Below are positions 5,992-11,100 of a DNA stretch of 11,100 bases, in pieces (position 1 is the first letter of the stretch; each line of letters starts with the position of its first letter). A program made the position numbers and the translations under genes. The stretch spans positions 1 through 11,100 of the forward strand of contig JAJFJI010000051.1 in the NCBI GenBank assembly GCA_021774205.1, given 5' to 3'. The stretch comes from Nitrosomonas sp. (GTDB taxonomy: Bacteria > Pseudomonadota > Gammaproteobacteria > Burkholderiales > Nitrosomonadaceae). The notes below the pieces were generated by a model. It was not told the origin of the DNA and made no database searches. It saw only the letters and a program-made list of their open reading frames with translations.

Positions 5992-7058
5992 AACAAAGTA
6001 ATATCGCTTGCAAAGTATCCTTACCATTGAGAAAATTGGCATATCAAAACAACCTCATCATACATTTGGAACCTAGATCCCTCGAGATTTCTTTTTCCCC
6101 GGCTGACAATCAGCGTCTTGCCAATCTCTGCGGCGCATTGGACGAAAACCTGAAACAGATTGAAACCGCACTGGATGTATCTATCGCACGACGTGGTGAA
6201 AATTTCAGTTTACGAGGAAAAACCGTTCATACCAGACTTGCGGCACAAGTACTACATAATTTCTACAACCAGTCTCAGCATCATCTAAGTGTTGAGCAAG
6301 TACAACTGGGCTTGATCGAGGTTATGAATTCAGGCAGTCCATCGAGTCCGGCTGCAAAAGATATCGTTAATGACGTTGGTTTGACCACACCAACACTTAA
6401 AACCCGCCGTCACAATCTGCAAGGCCGGACACCACGTCAAACCCAATATTTGCAGCAGATCCAGGAACACGACATTACCTTTGCTATTGGTCCAGCCGGT
6501 ACCGGCAAAACCTATCTTGCTGTTGCCAGTGCAGTGGATGCGCTGGAGCGCGAAAACGTAGCACGAATTATACTGGTGCGTCCGGCAGTCGAAGCTGGTG
6601 AACGCCTAGGGTTTCTGCCTGGTGATATGACGCAGAAAGTTGATCCCTATCTACGTCCGCTGTACGACGCACTTTATGATCTAATGGGGTTCGACAAAAC
6701 CGGCAAACAATTTGAACGTAATATTATCGAAATTGCGCCGCTCGCCTTTATGCGCGGACGTACACTGAATCAATCATTTATTATTCTTGATGAAGCCCAA
6801 AATACGACGCCTGAGCAGATGAAAATGTTTTTAACTCGTATTGGCTTCGGCTCCAAAGCAGTGATAACAGGTGACATCACTCAAATTGATCTTCCCAAAC
6901 ATCAAAAAAGTGGCTTGGTAGAAGCTAAAAAAATCCTGCAAGATACTCGCGGCATTGCTTTTGCACAATTCAAGTCTGAAGATGTGGTACGGCACCCGCT
7001 GGTTCAACTCATTGTCAACGCTTACGAGAAACATGACCAGCAAAAACAAGACGCCTGA
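5976..7058 (+). CDS. ybeZ: PhoH-family ATPase (YbeZ)
   Basis: This 360-residue protein has the PhoH P-loop domain at about 150-355: Walker A GPAGTGKT (172-179), Walker B FIILDEAQN (268-276), VRPAVEAGERLGFLPGD (201-217) and TGDITQIDLP (298-307). The N-terminal 40-120 region (NQRLANLCGALDENLKQIE) is the KH-like part usual in YbeZ. PhoH/YbeZ is an ATPase with predicted RNA helicase activity that is linked to YbeY, the product of the next gene, in rRNA processing. The ATG at 5976 overlaps the end of miaB by 16 bases, suggesting translational coupling. A TTG at 6027 would drop 17 residues lacking family character and cannot be excluded. No strong ribosome binding site is seen before either. Confidence 0.93.
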   Translation: MDGYVKQSNIACKVSLPLRKLAYQNNLIIHLEPRSLEISFSPADNQRLANLCGALDENLKQIETALDVSIARRGENFSLRGKTVHTRLAAQVLHNFYNQSQHHLSVEQVQLGLIEVMNSGSPSSPAAKDIVNDVGLTTPTLKTRRHNLQGRTPRQTQYLQQIQEHDITFAIGPAGTGKTYLAVASAVDALERENVARIILVRPAVEAGERLGFLPGDMTQKVDPYLRPLYDALYDLMGFDKTGKQFERNIIEIAPLAFMRGRTLNQSFIILDEAQNTTPEQMKMFLTRIGFGSKAVITGDITQIDLPKHQKSGLVEAKKILQDTRGIAFAQFKSEDVVRHPLVQLIVNAYEKHDQQKQDA

Positions 7059-7107
7059 CACGTCTGCAAATCAATGCGGCTTGATCTTAATATCGTAACC
7101 ATTCGTC

Positions 7108-7554
7108 GTGGATAGGAAGTTGAAATTATCGGTGCAATATGCGATTGATGCTGAGGGAATACCGACAAGCGCCCAATTTAAAAAATGGATCAAGGCAGCG
7201 TTGACACAAAACGCAGAAATTACGATACGCATTGTGGATGAACCTGAAGGCCAGGATCTCAACGAAAAATTTCGTGGAAAGAAAGCAGCTACGAACGTAT
7301 TAACCTTTTTTTATGACGATATACTTCCGCTTACCGGGGATATCGTACTATGCGCCGCAGTCATTGAAAAAGAAGCGCAACAACAGCATAAAACACTGAT
7401 TGCCCATTACGCACATCTTACCGTGCACGGCATTTTACATTTACAAGGATTCGATCATGAGAATGATAAAGACGCGTCGAGGATGGAAAAGATTGAAACA
7501 AATATTGTGACCAGTCTTGGCTATAACGATCCTTATCAGGATAAAAATTATTAA
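7108..7554 (+). CDS. ybeY: endoribonuclease / rRNA maturation factor YbeY
   Basis: This 148-residue protein carries the zinc motif HGILHLQGFDH, with His107, His111 and His117 as metal ligands, and the family block NEKFRGKKAATNVLTF (about 52-67). YbeY is a cytoplasmic metalloprotein needed for 16S rRNA 3'-end maturation and 70S ribosome quality control in the bacteria where it was studied. Length fits the family (about 150-160). Start is GTG at 7108, 49 bases after phoH; an in-frame stop just upstream rules out a much longer protein. The first strand (KLKLSVQYA) begins straight after it, which supports this start. The ribosome binding site is weak. Confidence 0.94.
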   Translation: MDRKLKLSVQYAIDAEGIPTSAQFKKWIKAALTQNAEITIRIVDEPEGQDLNEKFRGKKAATNVLTFFYDDILPLTGDIVLCAAVIEKEAQQQHKTLIAHYAHLTVHGILHLQGFDHENDKDASRMEKIETNIVTSLGYNDPYQDKNY

Positions 7555-7594
7555 ATATTCTTCATTTCTCAACAACTACTCAAACTAACACTAT

Positions 7595-8428
7595 ATGGAT
7601 GAACCTCCCTCTAAACCTGGCTGGCTTGAACGACTTAGCTCACTACTCCTACGTGAACCAGAAGATCGTGAACAGCTAGTCACATTATTACATTCCGCCT
7701 TTGAACGAAACCTGCTCGATTCTGATGCGTTAAGCATGATAGAAGGTGTCATGCAGGTATCTGAAATGCGGGCACGCGATATCATGGTGCCACGCGCCCA
7801 AATGGACGTGATTGATATCAGCGAAACACCTGAAAAATTTATTCCTTTCGTTATTGAAACGGCGCATTCCCGGTTTCCTGTCATGGAAGGCAGCCAGGAT
7901 AATGTCATCGGTATCTTGCTGGCTAAGGATTTGCTGCGTTATAACGCTGGCGAGAAAGACTTCAATGTCCGCGAAATGTTAAGACCCGTAGTATTTATAC
8001 CCGAATCCAAACGACTCAATATTCTCCTCAAGGATTTCCGCGGCAACCGCAATCATATCGCCATGGTGGTCAATGAATATGGCGGCGTAGCTGGGCTAAT
8101 TACCATTGAAGACGTGCTTGAACAGATCGTTGGTGAAATTGAAGACGAATATGATTTCGATGAAGATGAAGACAATATCGTCAAGGAATCCAGTGATCGC
8201 TATCGAGTTAAAGCGATCACCGAAATAGACAATTTCAATGAAGCGTTGAGCACCAATTTTAGCAACGAAGACTATGATACTATCGGCGGATTAGTGATCA
8301 AAGAATTTGGACGTCTGCCAAAACACAACGAATTTGTCATTATCGGCAACTTGAAATTTGTGGTTCTGCGCGCAGACAGCCGACGATTGCATATCCTGCA
8401 GGTTGAAAAAGTTGATGCCGATTCGTAA
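7595..8428 (+). CDS. ybeX: CorC/YbeX CBS-domain protein
   Basis: This is a 277-residue soluble protein. It has two CBS domains (about 59-118, beginning RARDIMVPRAQMDVID; about 128-185, with VVNEYGGVAGLITIEDVLE) and a C-terminal CorC/HlyC domain (about 200-275, with YDTIGGLVIKEFGRLP). An acidic linker (EDEYDFDEDEDN) separates them. There is no DUF21 membrane part, as is normal for the short CorC form. CorC/YbeX has been linked to magnesium and cobalt efflux and, more recently, to ribosome metabolism; the CBS pair probably senses adenine nucleotides. It follows ybeY by 40 bases. In enterobacteria lnt follows this gene, but here recJ does. No good ribosome binding site precedes ATG 7595. Confidence 0.93.
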   Translation: MDEPPSKPGWLERLSSLLLREPEDREQLVTLLHSAFERNLLDSDALSMIEGVMQVSEMRARDIMVPRAQMDVIDISETPEKFIPFVIETAHSRFPVMEGSQDNVIGILLAKDLLRYNAGEKDFNVREMLRPVVFIPESKRLNILLKDFRGNRNHIAMVVNEYGGVAGLITIEDVLEQIVGEIEDEYDFDEDEDNIVKESSDRYRVKAITEIDNFNEALSTNFSNEDYDTIGGLVIKEFGRLPKHNEFVIIGNLKFVVLRADSRRLHILQVEKVDADS

Positions 8429-8452
8429 CGCGATCACAACTGCAGTTTTTTT
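8396..8452 (+). terminator. candidate intrinsic terminator after ybeX
   Basis: CTGCAG-G-TTG (8396-8405) pairs with CAACTGCAG (8437-8445) with one bulged G, and seven T residues follow at once (8446-8452). The loop is long (31 bases) and the left arm lies inside the last codons of ybeX. The position between two transcription units supports a terminator; the geometry is not ideal. Confidence 0.35.
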
Positions 8453-8462
8453 AGTTAAATTG

Positions 8463-8490
8463 TTGTCGCTATTCAGCTTACCCCTATAAT
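8463..8490 (+). promoter_or_regulatory. candidate promoter for recJ
   Basis: A perfect -10 box TATAAT (8485-8490) is preceded after 16 bases by TTGTCG (8463-8468), four of six matches to the -35 consensus. Transcription would start near 8497, about 126 bases before the recJ ATG. Position just after the possible terminator supports a separate recJ unit. Confidence 0.5.
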
Positions 8491-8540
8491 CCGCCATTTC
8501 GGCGTTACAAAATGATCATTGTCACGTGTAAACTCACATT

Positions 8541-8572
8541 TTGCGCCTTGAACTGACAAATTTTAGGCGCAA
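8541..8572 (+). promoter_or_regulatory. stem-loop in the recJ leader
   Basis: TTGCGCCT (8541-8548) and AGGCGCAA (8565-8572) are exact reverse complements around a 16-base loop. No T-run follows, so it is not a simple terminator. It would lie about 45 bases into the transcript from the promoter at 8463-8490. Confidence 0.4.
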
Positions 8573-8622
8573 TCTGAACAGTTACTACGATGTATTGAAT
8601 AGTAAAAAAAATTGTTTACCTT

Positions 8623-10389
8623 ATGTCCAATATTACCGTCCGCAGTTATTCAACCCAAGCTTTTGAAAGACTGAACAAAAGCGGGCTACCACCGATACTT
8701 GCCCGCATTTACGCTGCCAGAGGAATTGAAGACCCAAATCAACTCGAAGCAGAATTGTCACGCCTGATTCCATTTGACCAACTCAAAGATATCTCCTTGA
8801 TGGCAGCAACACTAGCGGATGCCATCGCCGCGAAAAAGCGCTTATTAATTGTCGCTGACTACGACTCGGATGGCGCCACTGCCTGTGCAGTCGGAATCCG
8901 CACCCTGCGCAAATTTGGCGCCATTGTTGACTATCTGGTTCCCAATCGCTTTGAATATGGCTACGGCTTAACGCCTGAAATCGTCAAATTGGCCCATACC
9001 ATAAAACAACCGGATATTATCATCACGGTCGACAATGGCATCGCCAGTGTTGAAGGGGTTCTTGAAGCCAATCAACTGGGTATGCAAGTGCTTGTCACCG
9101 ATCACCATCTGCCAGGCGACCAATTGCCCGACGCCGCCGCCATCGTCAATCCCAACCAACCCGGTTGTGATTTTCCCAGCAAAAACATTGCTGGCGTTGG
9201 CGTCATCTTTTACCTGATGCTGGCGCTGCGCGCGGAACTACGCAACCGTGGCGCATTCACCGCCACTGGAAAAGAACCGAATCTAGCCAGCCTACTGGAC
9301 CTGGTGGCGCTGGGTACCGTTGCCGACGTAGTAAAACTGGATGACAATAATCGCATTTTGGTACAGCAAGGTTTGCGGCGAATTCGTAAAGGCCTCGGTT
9401 GCGCGGGTATCAATGCGCTGCTGCAAGTAGCACGGCGTGATTACCGGAAAACTTCCACCCATGAACTGGGTTTTATGCTAGGGCCTAGATTAAACGCTGC
9501 TGGACGGCTCGACGACATGGCACTGGGTATTGCATGTCTTACCACGGACGACAAAGCCCAGGCCACTCAAATAGCACATGAACTTGATCAGCTAAACCGC
9601 GAGCGCCGTGAAATCGAAGCAGATATGCAAGATGACGCGTTGCGCATGCTGGAAAGCGCATTCAAGTCACAGGATGCCCAAGCTGAAATTGAAGCTCAAA
9701 ATTCATACAGCCTATGCCTTTTTGATCAGAATTGGCATCAAGGTGTCATTGGGATACTGGCATCACGCATCAAGGACAAATTTCATCGTCCCGCGATTAC
9801 CTTTGCGCCGGGCAATAATGATGAAATAAAGGGCTCCGGACGTTCGATTCCCGGCTTCCATATGCGCGATGCATTAGATCTTGTTTCCAAGCGCCATCCA
9901 GGATTAATCCTTAAATTTGGTGGTCATGCAGCGGCGGCGGGACTCACTATTCACCACTCGAAATTTGACGAATTCTGCAATACATTTGAACAAATTGCCC
10001 AAACAATACTTGCACCCGAAGATCTAACCCATATCATCGAAACCGATGGTGACCTGGACACAGCCGATATCAACCTGGAACTGGCGCGCAACCTAACTCA
10101 CCAGGCATGGGGCCAGGGATTCCCCCAGCCAACTTTTAACGCTTTTTTTTATGTAAAAAGTCAGCGTATCGTTGGCGAGAAACACTTAAAACTAACGTTA
10201 AAAAAAACCGAATCAGATAACCATCACGCGCCACAAAATTCCGGTGATCTATATGATGCTATTCTGTTTTTTCACAACGACCCACTCCCGGAACTCATCT
10301 CTGCCGTTTACCGATTACAGGTCAATGAATACAATGGCAACACGACCTTACAATTGCTGCTTGAACATTGGTCTGAACCAGACCGTTAA
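8623..10389 (+). CDS. recJ: single-stranded-DNA-specific 5'-3' exonuclease RecJ
   Basis: This 588-residue protein acts in the cytoplasm on single-stranded DNA in RecF-pathway recombination, base excision repair and mismatch repair. The DHH phosphoesterase core is clear: ADYDSDG (78-84) with metal-binding Asp residues, TVDNG (135-139), and VTDHHLPGD (158-166) with the DHH triad at 160-162. NPNQPGCDFPSKNIAGVGV (176-194) follows. The DHHA1 part carries GSGRSIPGFHMRDAL and KFGGHAAAAGLT. A C-terminal OB-like region (about 460-585) completes the protein. Length is close to the Escherichia coli enzyme (577). The motifs are complete, so activity is expected. ATG 8623 matches the family N-terminus (VRSYS), but no ribosome binding site is visible in front of it. 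Confidence 0.96.
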   Translation: MSNITVRSYSTQAFERLNKSGLPPILARIYAARGIEDPNQLEAELSRLIPFDQLKDISLMAATLADAIAAKKRLLIVADYDSDGATACAVGIRTLRKFGAIVDYLVPNRFEYGYGLTPEIVKLAHTIKQPDIIITVDNGIASVEGVLEANQLGMQVLVTDHHLPGDQLPDAAAIVNPNQPGCDFPSKNIAGVGVIFYLMLALRAELRNRGAFTATGKEPNLASLLDLVALGTVADVVKLDDNNRILVQQGLRRIRKGLGCAGINALLQVARRDYRKTSTHELGFMLGPRLNAAGRLDDMALGIACLTTDDKAQATQIAHELDQLNRERREIEADMQDDALRMLESAFKSQDAQAEIEAQNSYSLCLFDQNWHQGVIGILASRIKDKFHRPAITFAPGNNDEIKGSGRSIPGFHMRDALDLVSKRHPGLILKFGGHAAAAGLTIHHSKFDEFCNTFEQIAQTILAPEDLTHIIETDGDLDTADINLELARNLTHQAWGQGFPQPTFNAFFYVKSQRIVGEKHLKLTLKKTESDNHHAPQNSGDLYDAILFFHNDPLPELISAVYRLQVNEYNGNTTLQLLLEHWSEPDR

Positions 10390-10397
10390 AATGGCGC

Positions 10398-11100
10398 ATG
10401 CATATCGAATACTTAAACGGCAGCGAACTTGAACACCTACCACATTTTGCCACCAGCCTAGCCATTGGCCTGTTAATTGGACTTGATCGCGAGCGGAACC
10501 CTGTGGCCAGTGCAGGATTACGAACATTTGCCCTAGTCGCATTGTTTGGCACGCTGGCAGCATTGCTATCCGAAAAAACGGATTCACCCTGGCTATTACT
10601 GGGTGGATTACTCATTGTTGGCGTCATGACTATTGCCGCCAATATCCGAGTACCAAATAAAATTTCCGACCCCGGCACGACGACTGTGGCAGCGATAATT
10701 GTATGCTACGCACTGGGTGCAATCGTCTGGTATGGCTACTCAACACTGGCGATCATGCTCGCCATTGTCACCACCATACTGCTGTACTTTAAAACAGAAT
10801 TACACGGCCTCTCTCGAAACCTGGACCGACGTGACCTTATTTCTATTCTGCAATTTGCGATTCTAACTTTTATTATCCTGCCGATATTACCTGATAAAAA
10901 TTTTGGCCCTTATGAAGCCATTAATCCCTATCAAGTCTGGTTAATGGTCGTGCTGATCTCCGGCGTCAGTTTGGCAGGCTATATTGCACTGCGCCTCGTA
11001 GGCCAACGTTATGGCACAGCATTGCTAGGATCATTTGGCGGCCTGGTATCCAGTACCGCAACGACACTGGTCTATGCCCGCCGCAGTAAATATAATCAGC
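10398..11100 (+). CDS. MgtC/DUF4010-type membrane protein (3' end missing)
   Basis: The frame is open from ATG 10398 to the window edge, 234 codons seen. Residues about 17-60 (ATSLAIGLLIGLDRERNPVA, then GLRTFALVALFGTLAALL) match the MgtC/SapB N-terminal signature G-L-IGL-RER...GLRTF-LVA. Further hydrophobic segments and YRTALL-like text (GQRYGTALLGSFGGLVSSTA) are typical of DUF4010, which usually follows this MgtC-like part in proteins of about 400 residues. It is an inner-membrane protein; the role of the DUF4010 branch is unknown. It starts 8 bases after recJ, so it is probably cotranscribed. The ribosome binding site is weak. Confidence 0.85.
   Translation, partial: MHIEYLNGSELEHLPHFATSLAIGLLIGLDRERNPVASAGLRTFALVALFGTLAALLSEKTDSPWLLLGGLLIVGVMTIAANIRVPNKISDPGTTTVAAIIVCYALGAIVWYGYSTLAIMLAIVTTILLYFKTELHGLSRNLDRRDLISILQFAILTFIILPILPDKNFGPYEAINPYQVWLMVVLISGVSLAGYIALRLVGQRYGTALLGSFGGLVSSTATTLVYARRSKYNQ

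Noticed and set aside
8439..8452. AACTGCAGTT plus T-run as a stand-alone terminator
   Set aside because: The palindrome has no loop, so it cannot form a hairpin by itself. A pairing with the upstream CTGCAG arm is listed instead at low confidence.
1..11100. CRISPR array, toxin-antitoxin pair, defence system or prophage genes
   Set aside because: No regularly spaced direct repeats, no paired small toxin-like genes, and no nuclease, helicase or phage structural proteins other than housekeeping RecJ and PhoH are visible.

Overview
The window looks like a betaproteobacterial chromosome with middling GC. The core gene order, the gene families and the decayed genes to the left would fit a Nitrosomonas-like ammonia oxidiser. 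That placement is inference from gene content, not a marker-gene identification.

The window has two halves. The left half (1 to about 4120) is accessory-like and every gene or remnant that can be oriented with confidence, apart from one transposase fragment, is on the minus strand. In minus-strand order it holds a small PH-like membrane protein (3808-3278), a DUF389 membrane protein with a C-terminal META-like domain (3006-1603), a decayed DUF1254-family gene (about 1592-1298), a decayed OprB-type porin gene (about 1250-849), an unassigned decayed stretch, and the 5' part of a Bax-like lipoprotein glucosaminidase (543 to 1, running off the window). An IS3-type transposase fragment, a perfect 27-bp palindrome and an inverted pair of REP-like repeats also lie here.

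At 4121-4151 there is an isolated 3' piece of a tRNA gene (T arm, acceptor 3' strand and CCA) with no 5' half in reach. This is what integrase-mediated insertion into a tRNA gene leaves behind, so I read it as the likely right edge of an old integrated element. Its orientation predicts that the intact tRNA lies to the left, outside the window.

The right half (4194-11100) is conserved core DNA on the plus strand: a small exported protein of unknown function, then miaB, phoH (ybeZ), ybeY and corC (ybeX), then recJ, then an MgtC/DUF4010-type membrane protein cut by the window end. miaB to corC is the widespread tRNA-modification and ribosome-maturation cluster: MiaB thiomethylates tRNA A37, YbeY is an RNA-processing metalloprotein, PhoH/YbeZ is an ATPase linked to YbeY, and CorC/YbeX is linked to ion or ribosome homeostasis. 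recJ appears to have its own promoter, and the MgtC-like gene follows it by 8 bases.

I see no clear new defence or biosynthetic system. The best leads are the tRNA-fragment boundary, the DUF389-META fusion with its palindromic control region, and the PH-like protein whose C-terminus is encoded antisense to the transposase remnant.
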